Assembly: GCA_029882515.1 (NCBI GenBank)
Contig: JAOUKN010000011.1
Coordinates: forward strand, 1 to 37,484
Reading direction: 5' to 3'
Length of the DNA stretch: 37,484 nt
Source of the DNA: Candidatus Bathyarchaeota archaeon
GTDB lineage: Archaea > Thermoproteota > Bathyarchaeia > Bathyarchaeales > Bathyarchaeaceae
How positions within the stretch are numbered: position 1 is the stretch's first letter; each line of letters starts with the position of its first letter. Positions 19,400 to 28,077 of the stretch are shown in pieces. Below the pieces are notes generated by a model. That model saw only the letters and a program-made list of their open reading frames with translations. It had not been told where the DNA came from and did no database searches. A program made the position numbers and the translations under genes.

Positions 19400-19634
19400 G
19401 CCTCTCCTTGATCCCCGTTAACACCTTCTCTTGGTAAAGCAGAATCGACATGAACATTGCTTCAAGTAAAATCGGCCTCGTAGCCATGCTCCCAGCTGAT
19501 GCGAACATTCTGCAAGCATTCATCATACGATCAAAAGCCTCAGCGTCTTTTCCTCGCAACCCTTTCCTGAATCCCTTCCACCGCTCAACTTCTCTTTCCA
19601 ACGCGTGACGATATGAAGGAACAGTTCTTCCCAT
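19365..19634 (-). CDS. Small helical protein between the RadA-like ATPase and PolB2 genes
   Basis: 89 aa: MGRTVPSYRHALEREVERWKGFRKGLRGKDAEAFDRMMNACRMFASAGSMATRPILLEAMFMSILLYQEKVLTGIKERLDRLEKRLGQS. It overlaps the PolB start by 35 nt. Confidence 0.8.
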   Translation of the reverse strand: MGRTVPSYRHALEREVERWKGFRKGLRGKDAEAFDRMMNACRMFASAGSMATRPILLEAMFMSILLYQEKVLTGIKERLDRLEKRLGQS

Positions 19635-19638
19635 TCAT

Positions 19639-20376
19639 TTAGGTCTCCATAAACATGTCCATCGTGACCGCATTAGAAGGAAAATCAACAGCAAAAGGCT
19701 TAATGTTCGGATGATGCTCCAAAATGAACTTCAGAATACCCTTCGACTCCTTAAGGCTCACTACAACGTTTGCTCTTCCAAACAAAACCGCATCAAGAAA
19801 CAGACTTCTGTTAGAATAAAGCCGAGGGAAATATGAAGCAACAACGATGGCCTGCCTATTCAAAGCAAGTTCTGAAAGATACCGAGTCATTTTCATGAAG
19901 ATGTCTCTACCTTCTTTCTTAGGGACATCCCTATCCAAGAACAAATCAGTTATGTCCGAAACGATCACAAGTCTGGATCTGTACCCTTTCAAAGTTTCCT
20001 CCAACTTCTCAAAGATCAACGCCGTCAACTGATATGCTGTGAACGCTCTAGAAACCAAAATCTTCTCAAGCACAGATTTTGGCTCCAAACCATATTCTCG
20101 GGCTATCGACGAAACACCGTATGGATCAAAAGTGTTCCCACCATCAATGTAAACCACCCTTGAGTTCAGTCCTCCCTTTCTGAGAGGCAACTGACACCGG
20201 ACACTCAAAAGAAACAACAATGTCCTGCAGATAGGATGCCCAAACAAAACCGCAAAGTCACCCCTCTGAAAACCTAGAAAAACGTCATCTACTTTCGGGA
20301 TTCCAAGCGCTAACACTCTGTCAGATTTTCTGGACAAAGCAGTCACGTCATGCAAGTGGTATGAAAAAAAATTCAA
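19639..20376 (-). CDS. RadA/RecA-superfamily ATPase paralog with degenerate Walker A
   Basis: LGIPKVDDVFLGFQRGDFAVLFGHPICRTLLFLLSVRCQLPLRKGGLNSRVVYIDGGNTFDPYGVSSIAREYGLEP and RLVIVSDITDLF align by eye with RadA (GEYGVGKTQ..., [19 protein letters not shown]), but GKT is replaced by CRT. Confidence 0.8.
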   Translation of the reverse strand: MNFFSYHLHDVTALSRKSDRVLALGIPKVDDVFLGFQRGDFAVLFGHPICRTLLFLLSVRCQLPLRKGGLNSRVVYIDGGNTFDPYGVSSIAREYGLEPKSVLEKILVSRAFTAYQLTALIFEKLEETLKGYRSRLVIVSDITDLFLDRDVPKKEGRDIFMKMTRYLSELALNRQAIVVASYFPRLYSNRSLFLDAVLFGRANVVVSLKESKGILKFILEHHPNIKPFAVDFPSNAVTMDMFMET

Positions 20377-20494
20377 CTCATAAGCATTTAGTAGAAGAAT
20401 GTTCTACAACCCTAGAGACTCGTAAGTGAAAATAAAACCGATATGTGAATCTGTTCCGTGCTACCACTACGAAATTCCAGTTGAAGTTCTTTAG

Positions 20495-21442
20495 TTACTC
20501 TTGAACGTCTTCAATTCCCTTTTCTGTGATTTTGAATCGTGTACTGCTTTCGGGTAAGTATGGGGAGTCAATAACCTTGGCTATCCTTGTTCCCTTGCTT
20601 CCTTTTCTAAGATAAACCCGATGCGTGCAGGCATGAGCCATGATGTGTCCACCTGCTGGTTTGTTGGGGTCTCCAAAAAATTGGGCGGGGTTTGCCTGAA
20701 CCTGATTTGTCACTATCACAGGCAAGTTAAAGGCTTCGGTCAATCTCAGCAGCTTGTGGAGTAGGTTGTTAAGTTTTTGTTGGCGTTCGGACAGATGTTC
20801 TCTACCCACATATTCGCTTCTGAAGTGGCCGATCATTGAGTCCACAATGATGAGTTTTACGTTGTTCTCTGGACAGAACTTGAAAAGACTGTCTATCAAT
20901 AAACATTGATGGCTGCTGTTGTAGGCCCGTGCGAGAAAGATGTTTCCTAAGGTCTTGTGGGGATCACTCCCTAATGCGTTGGCTATTTCAAATATACGTT
21001 CCGGTATGAACGTGCCTTCCGTGTCGATATACACCACGTTTCCGTTCAATCCTCTCTTCTCTGCTGGAAGCTGGGCCATAACGCAGAGCATCAGACAGAT
21101 TTGTGTTTTGCCTACACCGTATTCGCCAATGAACTCAGTCATAGCTTGAGTTTCGATTCCTCCTCCCAAAAGCTCGTCTAAGTTCTTGGAGCCTGTGGAA
21201 CATTTTAGCATGTTTTGCCTTCTTTTCCAGAGTTCCTCAGCTGTGATAAAGTCAACATCGAGAGATTTTCTAGCCGCTGCAGCAATCTTTATGATCGTGT
21301 TGAACCCTATTGCGGTTTTTTCCGCTATCTCTCTAGGTGGAGTTACAGCAATTGCTTCAACGGTGGTTATTCCAGCCGAGCGAAGCTTGCTGGCTATGGC
21401 AGGCCCAACGCCTTCAAGGGTTGCAGGATCATCATACTTCAT
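20495..21442 (-). CDS. radA: DNA repair and recombination protein RadA
   Basis: HhH N-terminus [24 protein letters not shown], Walker [30 protein letters not shown], Walker [23 protein letters not shown]2-region [26 protein letters not shown]. Confidence 0.96.
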   Translation of the reverse strand: MKYDDPATLEGVGPAIASKLRSAGITTVEAIAVTPPREIAEKTAIGFNTIIKIAAAARKSLDVDFITAEELWKRRQNMLKCSTGSKNLDELLGGGIETQAMTEFIGEYGVGKTQICLMLCVMAQLPAEKRGLNGNVVYIDTEGTFIPERIFEIANALGSDPHKTLGNIFLARAYNSSHQCLLIDSLFKFCPENNVKLIIVDSMIGHFRSEYVGREHLSERQQKLNNLLHKLLRLTEAFNLPVIVTNQVQANPAQFFGDPNKPAGGHIMAHACTHRVYLRKGSKGTRIAKVIDSPYLPESSTRFKITEKGIEDVQE

Positions 21443-21682
21443 GTAAACTTCACCTTCTACCGATTGGTCTATTCATTCGTTACATAGAGAGCATCCGAGC
21501 GTATTGGTATTAAAATCTGCGACCCAACGTATGATGATGGAGAGGAGGGAGATCATTGAAAGTACTAGTTGTTATTTCAAAACACATACCTTATCGTAAT
21601 TTCCATGGGGATAAGAAGTACGTTGAGAACCCTTTGATCTGATCTGAAACCACGGAGGCTGCACGCGCACCTTGGTAATCAA

Positions 21683-22852
21683 CTATAATGAGGATTTCGT
21701 CGTGAGCGTCTCTATAACATAGATGCCACGCTCCGCGAGTTCCCTTAGAAGTCTTCGAAAAAGGTTGCCACGAACGACCCTCACAGGGGGGACGAGGCCC
21801 TTCTCAGCTATCTCACCGCGTCCAAGCATCCTGGCGACGATGGCAGCCGTGTAACTAGTCGTCTTCGCCATGGAGGTGACACCTCTATCATCGTCGTAGA
21901 AGTCGACCATTTCGAAGGTGTAGAAAGTTTCACAGCCATCCTTGACGCCCTCGACGACCACCCTGAGGACGGTGATGTCTTTTTCGCCCTCCTCAAAAAG
22001 CACCTTGGGATGGATAATTTTGCTGAAAATTTCGAAGGGAACGACCTTACGGCCTTTAGACTCGATGGGCTCCATGCTGAGGAGACCACACTCATCTAGG
22101 AATCGCACCTTCTCGCAATAGCCAAGATACCTCACCGTCTTACCGGTACACCGCTTCACACCCTTGAACTTTTCAACCTCGTAGAGGGTTTCTGGGAAGT
22201 TGTCATAGAAGCACTCCAAAGCCCGATCGATTCCCTCGAAGCAGACAGGATCGCCTAGAGTGTAGCGTTTCACCTCTTGGACCTCACCGTCCTTGATGAC
22301 TTTCACCATCCCTGGTCGTAGCGGCAGATATGGGCCACCGAATACGATCTTGTAGTCAAGGGGAGGCCTCGGATCCAGAGGTATGCCCCCGCACCAGATG
22401 TCGACCGCTGTGATGCTGTCCAGTATGTCCATGCCGTATGCGGCTAACATTTCGGTTAGACCTGGCTCCAAGCCACATCCGGGTATGATGGTGACATCTG
22501 CCTTCTCGGCCGCTTTGGTTATGTTCCCCCAGTCTTTTCGGGCGGGGCCGGAGAGGTCGACGACGTCGACGCCTGCCTCGATGGCGCCCCACATCACTTC
22601 GACGTTTAGCCATCTGAGGAGCGCGATACAGACTACATCGTACCCCCTCAGAGACTCGACCAGTCCGTGGCGATCTGTAATGTCCTGCGCCACGGTCTTC
22701 AGCTTCCATGGATTTCCGAACTTCGTTCTCACCTTGTCGAGCCTCTCGTTATCGATGTCGATGAGGAGAACCTCCTTGACTTCATCACTTTTTATGGAGT
22801 CCATCGCTATGGTAGGGCCCATGAGCCCCGCACCGACGACAGCTATCTTCAT
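21683..22852 (-). CDS. Saccharopine dehydrogenase-like oxidoreductase (NAD(P)-binding)
   Basis: MKIAVVGAGLMGPTIAMDSIKSDEVKEVLLIDIDNERL Rossmann motif, ALLRWLNVEVMWGAIEAGVDVVDLSG, TIIPGCGLEPGLTEMLAAYGMD. Confidence 0.88.
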   Translation of the reverse strand: MKIAVVGAGLMGPTIAMDSIKSDEVKEVLLIDIDNERLDKVRTKFGNPWKLKTVAQDITDRHGLVESLRGYDVVCIALLRWLNVEVMWGAIEAGVDVVDLSGPARKDWGNITKAAEKADVTIIPGCGLEPGLTEMLAAYGMDILDSITAVDIWCGGIPLDPRPPLDYKIVFGGPYLPLRPGMVKVIKDGEVQEVKRYTLGDPVCFEGIDRALECFYDNFPETLYEVEKFKGVKRCTGKTVRYLGYCEKVRFLDECGLLSMEPIESKGRKVVPFEIFSKIIHPKVLFEEGEKDITVLRVVVEGVKDGCETFYTFEMVDFYDDDRGVTSMAKTTSYTAAIVARMLGRGEIAEKGLVPPVRVVRGNLFRRLLRELAERGIYVIETLTTKSSL

Positions 22853-23080
22853 AAAGTTGTCCTCGGAGGCTATTCGTTCTTAGTGTATAAATAATTGTTG
22901 AGAGATTTCATCAAATGTATGGATTTGCCTTCAATAAGATCTACAATCACCGCTCCCTGTCTTGGCAAATAAAAAATGTTCATGTGAAAGACCTTGACGA
23001 ATTGAGATACTTGAATTCGATGATTTCTGGAAGAAGCAACTATCCAATGACGGTGGCGGCATGCATGCGTCAAAAATCTC

Positions 23081-24130
23081 TTAGATTAAATCATCCAAGG
23101 CTGACTCTATAAAAACATCTTCTTCTTGTATTTTGGGATTGGGTTCATAAACTTTCAGGGTAATTCCGTCACACGACACGTCAAATAAAGCAGTGAACAG
23201 TGTACGAACCCTCATGCGTTTATCAATCCTCATAATGCTATATGGTTTGGCTTCTAAACTCGACAGAATATCAAGGGCCGTTTGAGGTGTTTTTTCTTTA
23301 ACGTCAGATAGTAACCTGGATCCTACCTTGTACCTTGATATGCTGGATCTCAGCAACGATTTACGCTTTTCAAGACTACTCATTTCTTCCGAAACATAAT
23401 GATTCGTGTGTAAATATTTATCCACGACTTCTGTTATGCAATACCTTTCAGAAGTCGTTTCAATGTTCATTGCTTCCTTTTCCTTTTGAGACACAACGTT
23501 AAAGCTCCCTCCAGAAGCTCTTTGTCGAAACAATGTCCTTTTGATTACCTCTTTTACGTTCTTCCCTTCCAGCTGGGATCGATCGATAAAATGACGTGGA
23601 CACCCCATTCTTATGTCAGGAGTAGGCATGGCGTTATTAGTTATGATCATACCATATGCGTTAAAAGCAAAAGAATTTCCAGGAATCATCCCTGGATAAC
23701 AAAAACTCATGAACGGTGTTCCAGCTTCGGGATAGACTTTTAGCAACTGGCAATCATTCAAGTTGTCTTTGGTATTATCTTCATTGTGAGCGAGTATCAT
23801 CCTTCCAGATTCTTTAAAGATTACTGTCGTACACGCCTTTCTTGGGAAATCATACTTGCAATTTATCAGCAAGATATCTGTTAAACTCGAAATAGAACCT
23901 TCGGCGATTCCTCTAATCTCCTCCATATACTGAGGAAACCACCTTTCGCCATATTCCATCCATTTTTGAAGTCTCGGAGTTTTCTTTTCGACCGTTCTCA
24001 ACAACTTAAGCCGTTTGCTCTTTTCCAAAAAATCGGCAATCTGAAGTCTAAACCGTTTCCCAATTTCAAAACCGATCTCGAAGTTATTTCCACTGACTGA
24101 GTAAACAGGAAGCACCGAGTTCTTTGTCAT
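23081..24130 (-). CDS. C45-type acyl-CoA:6-aminopenicillanate acyltransferase-like Ntn hydrolase
   Basis: IRGIAEGSISSLTDILLINCKYDFPRKACTTVIFKESGRMILAHNEDN...; GMIPGNSFAFNAYGMIITNNAM; NVVSQKEKEAMNIETT. Confidence 0.8.
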   Translation of the reverse strand: MTKNSVLPVYSVSGNNFEIGFEIGKRFRLQIADFLEKSKRLKLLRTVEKKTPRLQKWMEYGERWFPQYMEEIRGIAEGSISSLTDILLINCKYDFPRKACTTVIFKESGRMILAHNEDNTKDNLNDCQLLKVYPEAGTPFMSFCYPGMIPGNSFAFNAYGMIITNNAMPTPDIRMGCPRHFIDRSQLEGKNVKEVIKRTLFRQRASGGSFNVVSQKEKEAMNIETTSERYCITEVVDKYLHTNHYVSEEMSSLEKRKSLLRSSISRYKVGSRLLSDVKEKTPQTALDILSSLEAKPYSIMRIDKRMRVRTLFTALFDVSCDGITLKVYEPNPKIQEEDVFIESALDDLI

Positions 24131-24275
24131 GTTAATTCTCTATTTAAATAGGACACTTTAAGCATTGTGATAAACATAATTGTATGTGCATACAAATTTC
24201 GAAAGTGCTTTCAAGTGCCAGAGTCCGATATTCTATTTTTAATTCCGACGCCAAAGCTCTTATGAGGACAACTAG

Positions 24276-25205
24276 ATGACACGATACCTCATCGGAGCAG
24301 GAGGATGGGCATATTTTCAAGTCCCAAACATACATCCTCTTGTAGCCTATTCAAAAGTATTCAACTTTGTAGAGGTGAACTCAACCTTCTACGAAATGCC
24401 AAGCCTCAAACTAGTAGAATCTTGGCGTAGGCTAGTACCACCAGACTTTAAGTTCGCGGTAAGATGCATCAAAGTGCTCACTCACAAACATAAGTTCCAA
24501 CTAGTCCCAGAAGCCTGTGAAGCTCTGGAAAAGATGATCACGATCTGCAACACCTTAAAAGCAGAGATTCTGCACCTACAAACTCCACCAACATTTCACA
24601 CTACAAAGCCCAACATTAAACTCATACGCAACTTCTTTTCAACAATGGACTTGGGCATCAGAGTCGCTCTAGAGATAAGAGGCGCCAAACGACGCTTAAA
24701 CTCAGACCTCGTGGAAACAATGCGAGATTACAACATCATTCATTGTGTCGACCTCTCCAAAGACGAGGAACCTGCGTACAAGTCTGACAGCCTGTATTCA
24801 AGACTTTTTGGTAAGGGTCCTCACAACATCTACCAACCGACGGATCAGGAACTGAGGAAAATTGACAGAAAAGCCTCCAAAGCTGGTCACAAAACAGTAG
24901 CTGTATCCTTTCACTATGTCAGGATGTATAAAGACGCTGCCCGATTTAAAATATTCAAGCAGACTGGAAAATTCCCCATGGTCACGAAGTCTACGGGCGC
25001 AAGTTCACTCACTGAAGTTCTTCGAGAGGATGCCACGTTTCCAAGCAGCAGGAAAGAACTAATTCGGCATCAAGGATGGAAACTCGTCGACTTGACAAAA
25101 GATAAGAGAGCCCACGCCTCCTCGATGCTCCAGAAACTTCCCGAAAAAACGTATAATAGCATCAAAGACGTAGTGCAGACGCTGGAGGCGCTAAACCCAT
25201 GGTGA
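24276..25205 (+). CDS. DUF72 (YecE-like, TIM-barrel) protein
   Basis: RYLIGAGGWAYF..., YSKVFNFVEVNSTFYEMPSLKLVESWRRLVPPDFKFAVRCIKVLTH. Confidence 0.88.
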   Translation: MTRYLIGAGGWAYFQVPNIHPLVAYSKVFNFVEVNSTFYEMPSLKLVESWRRLVPPDFKFAVRCIKVLTHKHKFQLVPEACEALEKMITICNTLKAEILHLQTPPTFHTTKPNIKLIRNFFSTMDLGIRVALEIRGAKRRLNSDLVETMRDYNIIHCVDLSKDEEPAYKSDSLYSRLFGKGPHNIYQPTDQELRKIDRKASKAGHKTVAVSFHYVRMYKDAARFKIFKQTGKFPMVTKSTGASSLTEVLREDATFPSSRKELIRHQGWKLVDLTKDKRAHASSMLQKLPEKTYNSIKDVVQTLEALNPW

Positions 25206-26380
25206 AAACATTGAACAACATTCTCTTCGGAACGTCGGGCTGGAGTTACAGAGACTGGATAGGACCGTTCTACAAGAAGGGAGAAAAGAGCATGTTGAGG
25301 GCGCACTCGAAGGTTTTCAAGACTGTGGAGATAGATTCCACGTTCTACGCTTATCCTTCTAAAGGAACGGTTATGGGATGGGTAAGATACTCTCCAGAAG
25401 AATATGTGTTCTCTGCCAAGCTTCCCAAAGTGATAACTCATGAAAAAATGCTTAATTTGGAGGAAGGCGTTGAGCGTGATCTCAATCGTTTCTGCGATTT
25501 GATTCGACCTCTTTTGTTGAACGGCAAACTTGGATGTCTGCTTATACAGCTTCCTCCGAAATATGCGTTTGATCTGGACCATTTGGATAGGTTCTTCCGA
25601 ATCCTTCCCGCGGAGTTTAGGTTTGCTGTAGAGTTTCGGCATGCGTCATGGATGAGAGACGACACTTGGAAATTATTGAAGAAGAATGGGGTCGCATACA
25701 CGATCGTAGATGAACCTCTGTTACCTCCTGAGGTGCAAGTTACCTCTGACTTTGCGTATATCAGATGGCATGGACATGGAACGAGACCTTGGTTCAACTA
25801 CCGTTACGGTATCGAAGAGTTGAAGCCTTGGGTACCAAAAGTGCGTAACCTAGCAAACAAAGTTAAGAAAGTATATGGTTATTTCAACAATCACTTTCAT
25901 GGCTATGCAGTTGAGAATTGCCTGCAAGTACTAGAAATGTTGGGCGCTTTAACCTCAGAGCAGGCCAAGGTCAAAGCAACCGTAGAGAATTACTTCGAAA
26001 TTCCAAGGAAGTTCAAGAAGCCAACCTTAGAAGCCTTCGCCGAAGCTAAGGAAATGACCTTCGAAAGCTTGCTCAGTACCTTTGTAGACGAGCCGAGGCT
26101 AAAGAGAGCGCGACGTATCAAAGATAAGGAGCTAACCATTCAAAAGGAAACACACAAGCAGATAGAAGCGCTGATAAGAGACTACCGCATAGAGATGGAT
26201 CTCGAAAATCATGTGATCCTACACGACTGTGCAGACTGGAGCAGAGTATTACCGAGCAAACGATTCTGTAAACACATTGGCAAGCTACTACTATCAATGG
26301 ATAAGGAAAAAGCCTTGAACATCCTAAAACAGATTTACGCAAACAAAGAAAAATGGGAATTCAAGCCCTACATAGAGTAG
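25199..26380 (+). CDS. DUF72 (YecE-like) protein with extra C-terminal domain
   Basis: ILFGTSGWSYRDWIGPFYKKGEKSMLRAHSKVFKTVEIDSTFYAYPSKGTVMGWVRYSPEEYVFSAKLPKVITHEK; FAYIRWHGHGTRPWFNYRYG; YGYFNNHFHGYAVEN. Overlaps the upstream gene by 7 nt (ATGGTGA). Confidence 0.92.
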   Translation: MVKTLNNILFGTSGWSYRDWIGPFYKKGEKSMLRAHSKVFKTVEIDSTFYAYPSKGTVMGWVRYSPEEYVFSAKLPKVITHEKMLNLEEGVERDLNRFCDLIRPLLLNGKLGCLLIQLPPKYAFDLDHLDRFFRILPAEFRFAVEFRHASWMRDDTWKLLKKNGVAYTIVDEPLLPPEVQVTSDFAYIRWHGHGTRPWFNYRYGIEELKPWVPKVRNLANKVKKVYGYFNNHFHGYAVENCLQVLEMLGALTSEQAKVKATVENYFEIPRKFKKPTLEAFAEAKEMTFESLLSTFVDEPRLKRARRIKDKELTIQKETHKQIEALIRDYRIEMDLENHVILHDCADWSRVLPSKRFCKHIGKLLLSMDKEKALNILKQIYANKEKWEFKPYIE

Positions 26381-26472
26381 CCCAGAACATAACAAGCCAG
26401 CAAGAAAAGAGGGAGGAGGTTGCGTGGAATATTGGGAGATGCCTCCACGGTGGGAGGGTCCAAATCCCCTGT

Positions 26473-26494
26473 AAATCTGAAGATTTTTCTTTTC
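26473..26494. terminator. Hairpin (AAATCT-GA-AGATTT) followed by T-rich tract
   Basis: 'aaatctgaagatttttctttt' between the convergent DUF72 and ABC permease genes. Confidence 0.45.
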
Positions 26495-26496
26495 CT

Positions 26497-28077
26497 CTAT
26501 TCGATTCTGCTCAGCCTTCTGTTTCCAAAGTAAAGAAATGTGACCCCCAATAGCCAAATTACTGCATTCTGCAGCAACAAGGTGTTAGGAATGCCTAGGT
26601 CTAGAACAACCATGGAACCAATAAAAACTCCGATCGAAGCAAACACGGCTATGTTCGCGTTTATCATTAGCCCAGCCATCTGTGCACGAGCATTTTCCGA
26701 GAACTGAGGGTTCAGGAGAGCTAAGCCGAGAGCTAAAGCCACATTCGCCGCAACGAGTAGTACAATGAGTACAGTGTAGGCCAACAGAGAACCAAGTGAA
26801 GCTTGCGGAACTAGGATCAACGAGACAGCTGTGATCACCACCGCTACTGGAACTACCACTAGCCAACCTTGTACTAACTTCGCCTTCACAAATCTTCTTA
26901 CGCCATAAGGTGTTTTCTTGTAGATGAAGAGCCCTTCTTTTCCATGAACTGTTACCTGACCAACTATGAATACTGCTAGGAAGGGAAACAGAAGTTGAGC
27001 CACTATAAGGGGACCTTCAGGGTCAGTAAAACCTTGAACAAAAAATATGTTCACCATAACGATTATCCCCAAAACGTAGGCGATTCTTGACAGGTTTTCA
27101 AGCCTCCGACCATAATCCTTGAAGACAGATACTAGGAGAGTGCCGAAGGACCCGCCACCGCCTAGATACCTAACGGTTCTATAAAAGAAGCCATCCGATT
27201 TAGCCCTAGAAGCTGTGAAAGTGGTGGGTTCAACACTATAGGCGCGATTAGCCGCTTTCGTGCCAAGCCACAGCACCGCTACAAAGAAAACGACGAGACC
27301 GCCGAATCGGGTCAGTGTCTCGAAACCAACCGCACCAATGTTGCCAGGGTTGGAGGCGAAGCCAACAATAACTTCAGCTCCCCAAGAACTAGGCAACAGG
27401 CTGAGAATGGCTCTCACCACTCCACTCGTCCCAGGATTGTCAAGAGCTTTTAGCAAGCCTCCACCAACGATTGCGTACATCACCGCGATCATGGGCAAAG
27501 CAAGGACAAGTGACAGGGCTTTTCCAATATCTCTTCCACGGGCGGATTTCGCAAACTTTGTACGTACCAAGGCGGCAATCACGGTGCCGATCCAGAGAGC
27601 AGAAAGAAACGTGACCACGAAAATTATGACGATTATTGCGATCTGCAGCACATCTAGCCCTAGCGGATTCAGAGCAGCTGTGAAAAAGCCAGAAATCACC
27701 GTGATGGCAATGGCATAGAAAGGTATTACGCCCAGAAATTCGCCTAGCAAAACGTCGCTTGGCTTTATGGGGGCTGCGAGGAAGATCTCCACCTGCCCAG
27801 CTTGCATTCCCTGCAATGTGTAGGTGATTGGAAGCATTATGAGGTAGAAAAAGATCATCACCATTAAGATCGGCACCATTGCTACAGCAATCCGGGACAG
27901 GAAGAAAGCGAGAAGATCGTCGATGAAGAGGCTAACGGTTGCTGGCGCAATGAACACCACATAAACCACTAACAGCCCAGTGACCAGATAGGGGAAGTAG
28001 GGCCTTATCTTACGTATGTTGTTTATGCGGACGCGGTATTCGTTCCTCGCAACCACGAGCCATTTAGGAATTGGCAC
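26497..28077 (-). CDS. ABC-2-type transporter permease
   Basis: Multiple hydrophobic TM segments; 'PITYTLQGMQAGQVEIFLAAPIKPSDVLLGEFLGVIPFYAIAITVISG' is typical of ABC-2 permeases. GTG start at 28077 is preceded by a GGAGGGAG-type SD; the ORF track extends to 28122. Confidence 0.85.
   Translation of the reverse strand: MPIPKWLVVARNEYRVRINNIRKIRPYFPYLVTGLLVVYVVFIAPATVSLFIDDLLAFFLSRIAVAMVPILMVMIFFYLIMLPITYTLQGMQAGQVEIFLAAPIKPSDVLLGEFLGVIPFYAIAITVISGFFTAALNPLGLDVLQIAIIVIIFVVTFLSALWIGTVIAALVRTKFAKSARGRDIGKALSLVLALPMIAVMYAIVGGGLLKALDNPGTSGVVRAILSLLPSSWGAEVIVGFASNPGNIGAVGFETLTRFGGLVVFFVAVLWLGTKAANRAYSVEPTTFTASRAKSDGFFYRTVRYLGGGGSFGTLLVSVFKDYGRRLENLSRIAYVLGIIVMVNIFFVQGFTDPEGPLIVAQLLFPFLAVFIVGQVTVHGKEGLFIYKKTPYGVRRFVKAKLVQGWLVVVPVAVVITAVSLILVPQASLGSLLAYTVLIVLLVAANVALALGLALLNPQFSENARAQMAGLMINANIAVFASIGVFIGSMVVLDLGIPNTLLLQNAVIWLLGVTFLYFGNRRLSRIE

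Noticed and set aside
21808-22709. Antisense and alternate-frame ORFs (95 aa and 117 aa minus, 166 aa plus) inside the saccharopine dehydrogenase-like gene
   Set aside because: GC-rich coding DNA produces few stops in other frames. The 389-aa frame has clear Rossmann motifs and the others have none.
26450-26480. Possible tRNA (T-loop-like GGGTCCAAATCCCC)
   Set aside because: No convincing acceptor stem, D-arm or anticodon arm could be assembled around it. The only complementary 'GATTTAC' lies inside the upstream CDS about 130 nt away.
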